Assembly: GCA_937897985.1 (NCBI GenBank)
Contig: CALCBD010000009.1
Coordinates: 79,894 to 143,893 of the forward strand
DNA: 64,000 nucleotides
Direction: 5' to 3'
Origin: an uncultured Paludibacter sp.
Lineage (GTDB): Bacteria > Bacteroidota > Bacteroidia > Bacteroidales > Paludibacteraceae
The notes beneath the pieces were generated by a model. The model did not search any database. It worked only from the letters and a program-made list of their open reading frames with translations, and was not told the origin of the DNA. The position numbers and the translations under genes are program-made. How positions within the stretch are numbered: the first letter of the stretch is position 1; every line of letters begins with the position of its first letter. This document shows, piece after piece, positions 26,236 to 35,394 of this stretch.

Positions 26236-27981
26236 ATGAAGCAGTTTTTAAAATACACACTTGCCACTATAGTTGGAGTTTTCGTAGCTTCTCTTTTAGG
26301 TGGTTTGATATTTATCGGAATATTAAGTGCAGTAGCGGGTTCTTCCGAAAAGGTAACTAAATTGAGTCCGAACTCAGTATATCAGATTGATTTACAGGGC
26401 ACATTGATCGATCGTTCCGAAGAAGATCCATTTTCTGCTGCATTTGCTGAAGCATTCGGGCAGCCTGAACAAAAGGTGACCGGACTGGATGATGTATTGT
26501 CCAACATCGAAAAGGCAAAAAATGACGAAAACATCAAAGGAATTTATTTGAAAGGAGGAACACTTATCGGTGGTTTGGCTTCAATCAAAGAAATCAGAGA
26601 TGCCCTCGTTGATTTCAAAAAATCGGGAAAGTTTATCGTTGCATATGCCGATAATTATATGCAAAGTAATTATTACCTGGCAACAGTTGCAGATAAAATT
26701 CTGATCAATCCTGAAGGTATGCTCGAATTAAAAGGTTTGAATGCAGAACTGATGTTTTTCAAAAACACGCTGGATAAATTGGGAATCGAAATGCAGGTAG
26801 TGAAGGTCGGCACATTTAAATCGGCTGTAGAACCATTCATTACTACCAAAATGAGTGATGCCAACCGCGAACAGGTTACAGTTTATATGAATTCAATCTG
26901 GAAAACAATGTTATCACAGATATCAGCATCACGTAAAATTTCTGTTGATTCACTTAACAACTACGCCGACCAAATGATGATGTTTCAACCCACTCAGATG
27001 CTGAAACAATATGCACTCGTTGATTCACTTGTATATGTCGATCAGGTGGACAGTATCATTAATAAATACGCTGTTGATTTCAAACTGGTAAAGCATACAG
27101 CAATGAACAAACTGGCTGATAACAAGAAATTTGAGAAAAGTAAAGTGGCCGTTATTTATGCAGTTGGAGGAATAGACGAAAGTAACGGAGATGGAATTGA
27201 ATCAGAAAAATTAGTTGAAACAATTGATAAAGTTGCCAAAGATGATGCTGTGAAATCAGTTGTTTTCAGAGTTAGTTCTCCCGGTGGTAGCGCCTATGGC
27301 TCCGAACAAATCTGGCGTGCACTAACAAATCTGAAAGCCAAAAAACCATTGATAGTTTCAATGGGCGATTATGCAGCTTCGGGTGGTTATTATATTTCCT
27401 GTGTTGCCGACGAGATAGTAGCTCAACCCAATACAATCACCGGTTCGATTGGTATTTTCGGTATTATCCCCAATATATCCGGACTTAATTCAAAACTTGG
27501 ATTGACCTACGATGGTGTAAAAACGAATAAAATGAGTGATGCCATTTCGGTCAACCGACCATTTCGTCCGGAAGAAAGGGAACTGATGCAAAATTACGTG
27601 AATCGCGGATATGAATTATTTGTAAAAAGGTGTGCTGATGGCCGTAAAAAGACTCCCGACCAGATTAAAGCAATTGCCGAAGGAAGGGTATGGACTGGTG
27701 AAGATGCCCTTAAAATCGGTTTGGTGGATAAAATCGGTGGTATCGATGAAGCCATCAAAATCGCTGCCGGCAAAGCCAAACTTACGGCTTATAATGTAAA
27801 GGAATATCCTGCAAAAGAAGACTTTGCAACAAAACTTATGAAAAGTTTCGGTGATGAAATGGAATCAAAAATAATGAAAGTACAATTGGGCGAAAACTAT
27901 AAAATTTTCAAAGCGTTGAAAAATGTTGAAAAGGTAAATGGTATCCAGGCCCGCCTGCCTTATGAACTGATTATTAAATAA
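26236..27981 (+). CDS. sppA: Signal peptide peptidase SppA (protease IV), long form
   Basis: Inner-membrane serine protease that degrades cleaved signal peptides. N-terminal transmembrane helix (residues 8-33), then tandem SppA domains as in the 67-kDa E. coli type. The catalytic lysine should be in VGTFKSAVEPF near residue 194 (first half) and the nucleophile in GDYAASGGYYIS near residue 380 (second half), the split dyad of this form. VSSPGGSAYGSEQIWRA is also typical. 581 aa. Monocistronic; a terminator follows. Confidence 0.93.
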   Translation: MKQFLKYTLATIVGVFVASLLGGLIFIGILSAVAGSSEKVTKLSPNSVYQIDLQGTLIDRSEEDPFSAAFAEAFGQPEQKVTGLDDVLSNIEKAKNDENIKGIYLKGGTLIGGLASIKEIRDALVDFKKSGKFIVAYADNYMQSNYYLATVADKILINPEGMLELKGLNAELMFFKNTLDKLGIEMQVVKVGTFKSAVEPFITTKMSDANREQVTVYMNSIWKTMLSQISASRKISVDSLNNYADQMMMFQPTQMLKQYALVDSLVYVDQVDSIINKYAVDFKLVKHTAMNKLADNKKFEKSKVAVIYAVGGIDESNGDGIESEKLVETIDKVAKDDAVKSVVFRVSSPGGSAYGSEQIWRALTNLKAKKPLIVSMGDYAASGGYYISCVADEIVAQPNTITGSIGIFGIIPNISGLNSKLGLTYDGVKTNKMSDAISVNRPFRPEERELMQNYVNRGYELFVKRCADGRKKTPDQIKAIAEGRVWTGEDALKIGLVDKIGGIDEAIKIAAGKAKLTAYNVKEYPAKEDFATKLMKSFGDEMESKIMKVQLGENYKIFKALKNVEKVNGIQARLPYELIIK

Positions 27982-28059
27982 TTCGCTCAGATCCGGTTTC
28001 AACAAAGGCTCAACACCTTTTTGGGAATCAATGGAAACCGGAAAATTTATACATTATTA

Positions 28060-28100
28060 AAAAAGGAAAGAAGTTGCACTTCAACATCTTTCCTTTTTTT
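28060..28100 (+). terminator. Terminator of sppA
   Basis: A stem of about 12 bp, AAAAAGGAAAGA with TCTTTCCTTTTT, ending in a run of seven T. Confidence 0.85.
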
Positions 28101-28125
28101 ATTTTTCATTACCAAGCGAATTTTG

Positions 28126-28133
28126 TACTTTTG
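28126..28133 (+). promoter_or_regulatory. -7 element upstream of gldA
   Basis: TACTTTTG, exact TAnnTTTG match. No clear TTG 19-20 bp upstream. Start near 28138, about 23 bases before the GTG at 28161. Confidence 0.45.
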
Positions 28134-28160
28134 CAGTTTACAAACGCAAAAAGTTAAGCA

Positions 28161-29063
28161 GTGTCAATCAGTATTTCAAATCTTTCAAAAAATTATGGCA
28201 AACAAAAGGTGCTTAACAACATCAGTTTTTCCATAGGCAGTGGCGAAGTGGCAGGCTTTCTCGGTCCGAACGGAGCGGGAAAAACCACCACCATGAAAAT
28301 TATTGCCGGAGCATTGTCATACGACAAAGGATCGGTGCAGATTTGCGGGTTGGAAGTAAAAGATAACACGCTTGCCACCAATGCCTTTATCGGCTATCTG
28401 CCCGAACAAAATCCGCTGTATCCCGACATGTATGTAAAGGAATACCTCAATTTTGTGGCAGAAACGCACGGCATCAAAAAAGGTCGAGAAAAACTGGTGA
28501 ACGAAGTAATTGACAAAGTGGGTCTTACACCTGAATTTCACAAAAAAATCGGTCAGCTTTCGAAAGGGTACCGGCAACGTGTAGGGCTGGCACAGGCTTT
28601 AATTCCTGATCCTGAAGTATTGATTCTGGACGAGCCAACCACCGGACTTGACCCTAACCAACTGGATGAAATCAGAAACCTGATTCGTGAAATCGGCAAA
28701 GAGAGAACAGTTTTACTAAGCACCCATATCATGCAGGAAATCAAAGCGATATGCAGCCGTGTACTGATAATTAATCAGGGTGAAATAGTAGCTGATTATC
28801 CTGACCTTTCAAAAATCAATCATTATGATGAAAATCAGCTACAGATTGAAGTAGAGTTTTTGAAGGAGACTGAAATCTCCGGGATAGAAAATATTAATTC
28901 AATCATACCGAAAGGAAATAATGTATTTGTCGTACTCTCTTCGACCGATATCAGAGACAAACTATTTGACTTTGCAGTAAAAACAGGGAATAAAATACTG
29001 ATGATGAAATCCGTGGAGAGAAGTATGGAGGAAGTTTTCAGAAGCCTGACAAAAATAAAATAA
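28161..29063 (+). CDS. gldA: ABC transporter ATPase, GldA-like
   Basis: Nucleotide-binding subunit of an export-type ABC transporter; GldA belongs to a complex linked to gliding in Flavobacteria, but orthologues are common in non-gliding Bacteroidales. Walker A GPNGAGKTTT near residue 38, signature LSKGYRQR, Walker B VLILDEPTTGLDP, H-loop STHIM. About 300 aa with a C-terminal extension. The start is GTG; no in-frame ATG lies near. No permease gene is adjacent: ruvB follows after 44 bp containing a hairpin. The GldA name is by sequence type, not by context. Confidence 0.8.
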   Translation: MSISISNLSKNYGKQKVLNNISFSIGSGEVAGFLGPNGAGKTTTMKIIAGALSYDKGSVQICGLEVKDNTLATNAFIGYLPEQNPLYPDMYVKEYLNFVAETHGIKKGREKLVNEVIDKVGLTPEFHKKIGQLSKGYRQRVGLAQALIPDPEVLILDEPTTGLDPNQLDEIRNLIREIGKERTVLLSTHIMQEIKAICSRVLIINQGEIVADYPDLSKINHYDENQLQIEVEFLKETEISGIENINSIIPKGNNVFVVLSSTDIRDKLFDFAVKTGNKILMMKSVERSMEEVFRSLTKIK

Positions 29064-29096
29064 ACTTTTCCATAGTTAAAAAGCCATGGAAAAGTT
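29063..29096 (+). terminator. Perfect hairpin between gldA and ruvB
   Basis: AACTTTTCCAT pairs with ATGGAAAAGTT (11 bp, 12-base loop). No T tract follows, so it may protect the mRNA end or attenuate rather than terminate fully. Confidence 0.5.
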
Positions 29097-29107
29097 CTGA
29101 AATAAAA

Positions 29108-30124
29108 ATGGAACAAAATTTCGACATCCGAAACAACCAGAAAGGCGAAAAAGAATTTGAAAATGCTTTGCGTCCGCTTAGTTTCGAAGATTTTCAGGGG
29201 CAAAACAAAATTGTGGAGAACCTGAAGATTTTCGTTCAGGCAGCACGTATGCGTACCGAATCGCTCGACCATGTATTGCTGCACGGACCTCCGGGCCTGG
29301 GCAAAACCACGCTTTCGAACATTATTGCCAACGAGTTGAATGTAGGTTTCAAAATCACTTCCGGTCCGGTATTAGATAAACCCGGCGATCTGGCAGGGTT
29401 ACTTACCAGCCTCGAAACGAATGATGTGCTTTTTATCGATGAAATTCACCGTTTGAGTCCGATAGTTGAAGAGTATCTTTATTCGGCCATGGAAGATTAC
29501 CGGATTGATATTATGATTGATAAAGGTCCGAGTGCACGCTCCATTCAATTAGAATTGAATCCGTTTACGCTGATAGGCGCAACTACACGCAGTGGTTTAC
29601 TCACTGCACCGCTTCGCGCACGTTTCGGGATCAATTGCCATTTTGAATATTATGATATTGAGGTAATTACCGGAATTATTAAACGTTCGGCCAGCCTGCT
29701 GAACATACCGATTGAACAAAAAGCAGCGGTGGAAATAGGTGGTCGAAGCCGTGGAACGCCCCGAATAGCTAATGCGCTTTTACGTCGTGTACGTGATTTT
29801 GCTCAGGTAAAAGGCACCGGAATAATCGACCTTGAAATTGCGCTTTACGCGCTCGAAGCACTGAATATCGACAAATATGGCCTGGATGAAATAGACAACA
29901 AAATTCTGAACACCATTATTGATAAATTCAAGGGCGGTCCGGTAGGTTTAACTACAATAGCCACAGCTCTGGGCGAAGATGCTGGAACACTTGAGGAAGT
30001 GTACGAACCGTTCCTGATTAAAGAAGGATTTATGAAACGAACACCACGTGGTCGTGAAGTAACTGAACTTGCATACAAACATCTGGGAAAAGTGAAATCG
30101 GCAGAACAGGGAACATTATTTTGA
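29108..30124 (+). CDS. ruvB: Holliday junction branch migration helicase RuvB
   Basis: AAA+ motor that with RuvA drives branch migration in recombination. 338 aa: RPLSFEDFQGQ start, Walker A GPPGLGKTTLS near residue 60, Walker B FIDEIHRLSP, sensor GATTRSGLL, arginine-finger region APLRARFG, and the C-terminal winged helix ending PRGREVTELAYKHLG. Full length and canonical. Housekeeping; 44 bp after gldA. Confidence 0.98.
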   Translation: MEQNFDIRNNQKGEKEFENALRPLSFEDFQGQNKIVENLKIFVQAARMRTESLDHVLLHGPPGLGKTTLSNIIANELNVGFKITSGPVLDKPGDLAGLLTSLETNDVLFIDEIHRLSPIVEEYLYSAMEDYRIDIMIDKGPSARSIQLELNPFTLIGATTRSGLLTAPLRARFGINCHFEYYDIEVITGIIKRSASLLNIPIEQKAAVEIGGRSRGTPRIANALLRRVRDFAQVKGTGIIDLEIALYALEALNIDKYGLDEIDNKILNTIIDKFKGGPVGLTTIATALGEDAGTLEEVYEPFLIKEGFMKRTPRGREVTELAYKHLGKVKSAEQGTLF

Positions 30125-30320
30125 ATTTCAGATAGAATTATTTATTCATCAAGAAATAAACGGGAACTTTACACTTTCCCTGCTTTAGATCATCATAATA
30201 TTCTAAATTGTCGGTTTAGATTGCATTATTTAAAAGTCAATATTTCAATACAGTCAGATTATAAAAAACTTTGACAAATAAAACAATATAAATATTTCTC
30301 CTCTTCAGGGGTTGGGGATT

Positions 30321-31787
30321 ATGGAACAAAAATTATATATCTACAACACGCTCAGTCGTAAAAAAGAATTATTCGTGCCCATTCACGAAAACAGAGTTGG
30401 TATGTATGTCTGCGGACCTACTGTTTACAGTGATGTACATTTGGGTAATTGCCGGACGTTTATTTCGTTCGATTTGATTTACCGTTATTTTTTGTATCTG
30501 GGCTACAAAGTACGTTATGTCCGCAACATTACCGATGCCGGACATTTGGAAGGCGACCGCGACGAAGGCGATGACAAATTTGCCAAAAAGGCTAAATTAG
30601 AGCAGTTGGAACCGATGGAAATTGTTCAGAAATACACCATTGGATTTCACGATATACTGAATATCTTTAATACTCTTCCACCAAGTATTGAACCCACAGC
30701 CACAGGACATATTTCGGAGCAAATCGAAATTGTGAAGAAAATTCTCGAAAGCGGTTATGCGTACGAAAAGTCGGGAACCATATACTTTGATGTGGAAAAA
30801 TACAGTAAAGAATATGAATACGGCATTCTCACCAACCGGAAATTAGAAGATTTACTGGAAGGCACACGCGAATTGGGTGGACAGGATGAGAAAAAAGGTC
30901 GACTGGATTTTGCCCTCTGGATTAAGGCTAAACCTGAAACCCTGATGCAGTGGCCTTCACCATGGGGTTGGGGTTTTCCCGGCTGGCATCTTGAATGTTC
31001 AGCCATGAGTTCAAAATATCTTGGTGATACATTTGATATTCACGGTGGTGGAATGGACCTGCAGGCAACTCATCACACCAACGAGATTGCACAATCGCAG
31101 GCATGTAATCACACGGCACCGGCCAACTATTGGTTACACACAAACATGTTAACCGTAAATGGTGTGCGCATGTCGAAAAGTGCAGGTAACGGATTTCTGC
31201 CTAAAGAACTGTTTACCGGAAGCCATCCGCTTCTCGACAAAGGTTATTCGCCCATGACAGTGCGTTTTTTTATGGCACAATCGCACTACCGGAGTACACT
31301 CGATTTCTCGAACGAAGCACTTCAGGCTTCCGAAAAAGGTTTTGGGAGGTTGATGGAAGGTTATGCCCGTTTACAAAAACTGAAAGCATCAGCCACTTCT
31401 TCGGTTGACACAGCAGGTTTACGCACTCGTTGTGAAGAAGCAATGAATGACGATTTTAATTCACCGGTAGTGATTTCGCATTTATTTGAAGCTCTCAGGG
31501 CCATCAATCTGGTACATGATGGTAAGGAAACAATTTCCGAAACTGATCTGAAAGAATTGCAATCAGTCTTCAAAACTTTTATCGAAGATGTTCTCGGGTT
31601 AAAGCCGGAGTTGGAAATGAGTAGCGGAAACGATGCATTTAAAAAAGCAATAGACTTGTTACTGAATATACGATTGCAGGCCAAACAAAACAAGGACTGG
31701 GCTACAAGCGATAAAATCCGCAATGAACTTACTGCTCTTGGATTCGAAATTAAGGATACCAGGGATGGTTTTGAATGGAAACTGTAA
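30321..31787 (+). CDS. cysS: Cysteinyl-tRNA synthetase
   Basis: Class I enzyme charging tRNA-Cys. HIGH-type motif appears as VHLGNCR near residue 38, the zinc site uses CGPTVYSD and later Cys/His (WHLECSAM, HHTNE), and the KMSKS loop reads RMSKSAGN. 488 aa from the ATG at 30321; a TTG three codons earlier is rejected. C-terminal tRNA-binding helices are complete. Single copy housekeeping gene, 196 bp after ruvB. Confidence 0.97.
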   Translation: MEQKLYIYNTLSRKKELFVPIHENRVGMYVCGPTVYSDVHLGNCRTFISFDLIYRYFLYLGYKVRYVRNITDAGHLEGDRDEGDDKFAKKAKLEQLEPMEIVQKYTIGFHDILNIFNTLPPSIEPTATGHISEQIEIVKKILESGYAYEKSGTIYFDVEKYSKEYEYGILTNRKLEDLLEGTRELGGQDEKKGRLDFALWIKAKPETLMQWPSPWGWGFPGWHLECSAMSSKYLGDTFDIHGGGMDLQATHHTNEIAQSQACNHTAPANYWLHTNMLTVNGVRMSKSAGNGFLPKELFTGSHPLLDKGYSPMTVRFFMAQSHYRSTLDFSNEALQASEKGFGRLMEGYARLQKLKASATSSVDTAGLRTRCEEAMNDDFNSPVVISHLFEALRAINLVHDGKETISETDLKELQSVFKTFIEDVLGLKPELEMSSGNDAFKKAIDLLLNIRLQAKQNKDWATSDKIRNELTALGFEIKDTRDGFEWKL

Positions 31788-31920
31788 AAACCTCTGAATC
31801 CTCCTCAGGAGGACTCAAAGAACCGGTTTTTTAACACCATTAAAAGCAAAATTCAGAATTCAGTCCGGTCTGTTTTGGAACAAGCTGCTTTTATAATTGA
31901 CTTTAAAATTCTTTAAACCT

Positions 31921-32748
31921 ATGAAACCCGAAGGTGAAATTATACTTTATCAATCTGAAGATTCAACGCAAATTGAGGTCAGAATTGAAAATGAAACTGT
32001 TTGGTTATCGCAAGCACAAATGGTTGAACTTTTTCAACGGGATGTCTCTGTTATTTCGCGTCATATCAGCAATATTTTTAAAGAAGGTGAATTGGACAAA
32101 AAAAGCAATTTGCATTTTTTGCAAATTGCTTTTTCTGACAAACCAATTATTTTGTACAGTCTCGATGTAATCATTTCCGTTGGTTACCGGATCAAATCAA
32201 AAAGAGGTACTCAATTCCGCATTTGGGCAAACGGGATACTGAAAGATTACCTTTTGAAAGGATATGCAGTACATCAGCGGATAGACAGATTAGAACAAAA
32301 AATTTTCGAACATGACCGGAAATTTGATTTATTGATTAAAACGTCGCTTCCGCCAAACGAAGGGATCTTTTATGACGGGCAGATTTTTGACGCCTGGAAA
32401 TTCGCTGCCGATTTGGTGAAATCTGCAAATAAATCTATCATTGTAATTGACAATTATATCGATGAATCTGTTTTACATTTATTATCGAAAAGAAACAAAG
32501 GAGTAAAAGCCGAAATTTACACAGCCAAAATATCCAAAGAGTTGCAATTGGATATTGATAAATTCAACGCACAATTCGATCCTGTTCAGGTGAAAATTTT
32601 CAGTAAATCGCACGACAGGTTTCTAATTATCGACGGGCAAAGAGTATATCACATTGGAGCTTCGCTCAAGGATTTAGCAAAAAAATGGTTTGCATTCTCA
32701 AAAATTGAACTGGATGCAACAGAAATGATGAAAAAACTGATAAATTAA
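31921..32748 (+). CDS. RhuM-family protein with C-terminal PLD-like segment
   Basis: 275 residues in two parts. The N-terminal half is the RhuM/virulence-protein domain: IENETVWLSQAQMVELFQRD, ISRHISNIF, LDVIISVGYR and GTQFRIWANGILKDYL. The C-terminal half (from about 155) has IIVIDNYIDESVLHLL and SKSHDRFLIIDGQRVYHIGASLKDLGK-like residues, resembling one half of a phospholipase-D fold, with HDRF and a following Asp in place of a full HKD motif. Function unknown; such genes are patchy in genomes and occur near phage, restriction and toxin loci. Here it sits alone between cysS and rbfA, so it looks inserted. Start at the ATG 31921, just before the recognised domain. Confidence 0.75.
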   Translation: MKPEGEIILYQSEDSTQIEVRIENETVWLSQAQMVELFQRDVSVISRHISNIFKEGELDKKSNLHFLQIAFSDKPIILYSLDVIISVGYRIKSKRGTQFRIWANGILKDYLLKGYAVHQRIDRLEQKIFEHDRKFDLLIKTSLPPNEGIFYDGQIFDAWKFAADLVKSANKSIIVIDNYIDESVLHLLSKRNKGVKAEIYTAKISKELQLDIDKFNAQFDPVQVKIFSKSHDRFLIIDGQRVYHIGASLKDLAKKWFAFSKIELDATEMMKKLIN

Positions 32749-32754
32749 AAAAGT

Positions 32755-33135
32755 ATGGAAACAACAAGACAACAAAAAATAGCGCGTATGCTGCAAAAGG
32801 AATTAGGTGAAATCTTTTTGTTATACGCCAAAGAATTGCACGGAACTTTGATAACTGTAACTTCTGTACGTGTAAGCCCCGATTTGGGCATTGCACGAAC
32901 TTATCTCAGCATCTTCCCCGGAAATAAAGTAAATGAAGTACTCGGGAAAGTAAATTCCGACACCAAATCAATCCGTTTCGATCTGGGCAAGCGCGTCAGG
33001 AATCAGCTTCGTATCGTTCCTGAACTTTATTTTCATGTCGACGATTCGCTCGATTATCTTGAGAATATTGATAATTTATTAAAACAGGATCCGCCATCTC
33101 CGCTCAAAGAAGGTGAAGAAATAGAACTGGATTAG
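32755..33135 (+). CDS. rbfA: Ribosome-binding factor A
   Basis: Assists 16S rRNA maturation on the 30S subunit. 126 aa with the KH-like fold: TTRQQKIARMLQKELGEI, VTVTSVRVSPDL-like TVTSVRVSPDLGIARTYLS and RNQLRIVPELYFHVDDSLDY. The last 15 residues (PPSPLKEGEEIELD) look like a tail added by a repeat sequence rather than conserved RbfA. It starts 6 bp after the RhuM-family gene and lies 13 bp before the permease gene. Confidence 0.95.
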   Translation: METTRQQKIARMLQKELGEIFLLYAKELHGTLITVTSVRVSPDLGIARTYLSIFPGNKVNEVLGKVNSDTKSIRFDLGKRVRNQLRIVPELYFHVDDSLDYLENIDNLLKQDPPSPLKEGEEIELD

Positions 33136-33148
33136 TTTTCAACGGCTT

Positions 33149-34408
33149 ATGATGACTCAAAATTCTGTTTCAGGAAGCAGGTACAGCAGGTTTACTTTTA
33201 CGCTGAGAATAGCCCGGCGCTATTTATTTTCGAAAAAGTCGCACAATGCCATCAATATCATTTCGGGTATTTCGGCTACCGGAGTGGCTATCGGAACCAT
33301 GGCACTGGTGGTTGTATTGTCGGTTTTTAACGGATTTGAGTCATTGATAACCAGTATGTTTTCGTCTTTTGACCCTGATTTAAAAATTACAATGAATCAG
33401 AGCAAATCTTTTGATGTCAATACAGCCGGATTCGATAAGGTTCGAAAATTAAAGTCGGTTGCCGTTTTTACCGAAGTAATAGAAGAAAACGCGCTTCTTC
33501 GATACAAGGAAAAACAAATGCCGGCAACAGTCATGGGAGTATCTGAAAATTTCAGACAGCTGACAAATATCGACAGCATATTGCTCGATGGGAAATTTCT
33601 TTTGTACGACGGTGCTTTTGAAAATGTTGTTCCGGGTGTGGGGGTGGCAACAATACTGGGTGTAGGAGCCAATTTTATTGATCCTTTGTATATTTATGCT
33701 CCGAAAAGGTCATCAAACATCAACCTGCTCCGACCTGAAAAAAGCTTCAATCAGGCAGCTACTTTTGTAGGGGGAATATTTTCGGTTCAGCAACTTCAGT
33801 ATGACGACCATTATGTCTTAACTTCGCTGTCACTGGCACGCGAACTTTTTGAATATAAATCATCCGGGGTTACAGCTGTTGAACTTAAATTAGTTGCTAA
33901 TACCGACTTTGATCAAACCAGGCAACAAATAAAGAACTTACTCGGTAAAAAGTATGAAGTAAAAAACAGGTACGAACAACAGGAAAGTTTTTTCAGAATT
34001 ATGAAAATTGAAAAATGGATAACCTACCTGATTCTGAGTTTTATACTTTTAATTGCGAGTTTTAATATTATTGGTTCCTTATCAATGTTGATTATTGACA
34101 AAAAAAGCGATATACAAACCCTGAAAAGTTTAGGCGCTGACAATCAATTGATTTATCAGATTTTTTTATTCGAAGGATGGCTCATCTCTATCACCGGAGC
34201 GCTCTCGGGAATTCTGATTGGTACAATGATTTGCCTTGTTCAGGAACATTATGGTTTAATCAAACTCGGCGCCGGCTATGTTGTCGATGCCTATCCGGTT
34301 GTGACCAATCCGACCGACATTTTATTAGTATTTGTTACGGTCATTGTCATGGGATTTTTGGCTGCCTTGTACCCTGTCAGGTATATCAACAAAAAAATAG
34401 CTGATTGA
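33149..34408 (+). CDS. Lipoprotein-releasing-type ABC permease (LolC/LolE-like, FtsX family)
   Basis: Inner-membrane permease of the MacB/FtsX group, likely part of a Lol system that releases lipoproteins for transport to the outer membrane. Four transmembrane helices: one after the N-terminal RIARRYLFSKKSHNAINIISGIS segment, three at the C-terminus (about residues 290-410), with a periplasmic domain between. 419 aa. No ATPase gene next door. Pairing with rbfA upstream is frequent in Bacteroidetes. Alternative: a generic FtsX-like permease. Confidence 0.85.
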   Translation: MMTQNSVSGSRYSRFTFTLRIARRYLFSKKSHNAINIISGISATGVAIGTMALVVVLSVFNGFESLITSMFSSFDPDLKITMNQSKSFDVNTAGFDKVRKLKSVAVFTEVIEENALLRYKEKQMPATVMGVSENFRQLTNIDSILLDGKFLLYDGAFENVVPGVGVATILGVGANFIDPLYIYAPKRSSNINLLRPEKSFNQAATFVGGIFSVQQLQYDDHYVLTSLSLARELFEYKSSGVTAVELKLVANTDFDQTRQQIKNLLGKKYEVKNRYEQQESFFRIMKIEKWITYLILSFILLIASFNIIGSLSMLIIDKKSDIQTLKSLGADNQLIYQIFLFEGWLISITGALSGILIGTMICLVQEHYGLIKLGAGYVVDAYPVVTNPTDILLVFVTVIVMGFLAALYPVRYINKKIAD

Positions 34409-34453
34409 AATAATTATCAGATTTTAGCGTTTTAGGTTTAAATATGAATTTGA

Positions 34454-35101
34454 ATGAATAAATTTACACTGATTAAATTGCTGGTATTGGTTTCGCTTGT
34501 TTCATGCGGAACTTACGAACCGACTTTTAAATACAAATACAATACTAACCCTAAATACACATGGGGGTATGCCGACTTTTACGGAGCCTATTATTCTGAT
34601 GTTCAAAACATTAACAACGTAATTTCTCTTTCTCTTTTTTCTGATTCGTTGTATGTAAACAATAACAGGAATTTAGCCGGCACAGGTCAGTATTTATTTC
34701 TCGAGGATGTTTTTGTTTCGTCGACAGATACAATTTTACCAAATGGCGTTTATAAAGTATCGAAGGATAAAACGCCCTTTACAGTGTATCCGGGCGAGGA
34801 ATTCAAAGTAGATGATGCAAAATATGTAATCGGATCCTATATTTACTTCATCGAAAAAAACAGCAATTACAGCGTTCAGAAATTAATCTCAGGCGGCTCA
34901 TTTACAGTGACTAATTTAAGCGACACACGCCTTTTAAATTTCAATTTTGTATTGTCCGACAGCACCAGATTACAGGGAAGTTTTACAGCAATGTTGCCTC
35001 ATTACGACCTTTCACCCGATAAAGTTGCGGGCATACCCCGAAAAAAGCTATCGCTTGCAATACCGGTTCAGGCAAGCCTGAAAACACAATTGCTCCGCTG
35101 A
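34454..35101 (+). CDS. Hypothetical lipoprotein
   Basis: 215 residues with a clear lipoprotein signal (LLVLVSLVSCG), then a beta-rich, Tyr- and Asp-rich region with no family I recognise. Likely faces the periplasm or lies in the outer membrane. It follows the LolC/E-like permease by 45 bp and its last 34 bp overlap the 3' end of the convergent anti-sigma-like gene, so the two genes share coding DNA at their ends. Confidence 0.7.
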   Translation: MNKFTLIKLLVLVSLVSCGTYEPTFKYKYNTNPKYTWGYADFYGAYYSDVQNINNVISLSLFSDSLYVNNNRNLAGTGQYLFLEDVFVSSTDTILPNGVYKVSKDKTPFTVYPGEEFKVDDAKYVIGSYIYFIEKNSNYSVQKLISGGSFTVTNLSDTRLLNFNFVLSDSTRLQGSFTAMLPHYDLSPDKVAGIPRKKLSLAIPVQASLKTQLLR

Positions 35102-35394
35102 TTACACAGTGCAATAACCAGAATGAGCGGAAATACAAAAACAGCTCCTGCAATATACATTAAGGGTAGATGCTGAATAAAGCGAACAATACCGGTAAAC
35201 ATTCCCGAATAAAGAATTATAAACAAAGAAATACTTGTTCCCAAAGCGGCAAAAGTCCATACAATCCATTTTCTGTCGTTTGTATCCGGTAGTTTTTTCA
35301 TTACTTTATCCGAAAATCCGTTGTTCTGAATCTCCGGTTTATTAGCTGCAAAAAATGTTTGCAGCATCAATTCGTCCTTTTCAATCTTTTCCAT
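35068..35394 (-). CDS. Putative anti-sigma factor / small membrane protein (DUF5056-like)
   Basis: 108 residues: a short cytoplasmic N-terminal part with FSDKVMKKLP, which resembles Bacteroidetes anti-sigma N-termini, and two transmembrane helices (about 45-65 and 77-97). It overlaps the 3' end of the ECF sigma gene by 14 bp, so the two are translationally coupled. I infer that it restrains the sigma factor, by position and layout only. Confidence 0.6.
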   Translation of the reverse strand: MEKIEKDELMLQTFFAANKPEIQNNGFSDKVMKKLPDTNDRKWIVWTFAALGTSISLFIILYSGMFTGIVRFIQHLPLMYIAGAVFVFPLILVIALCNQRSNCVFRLA

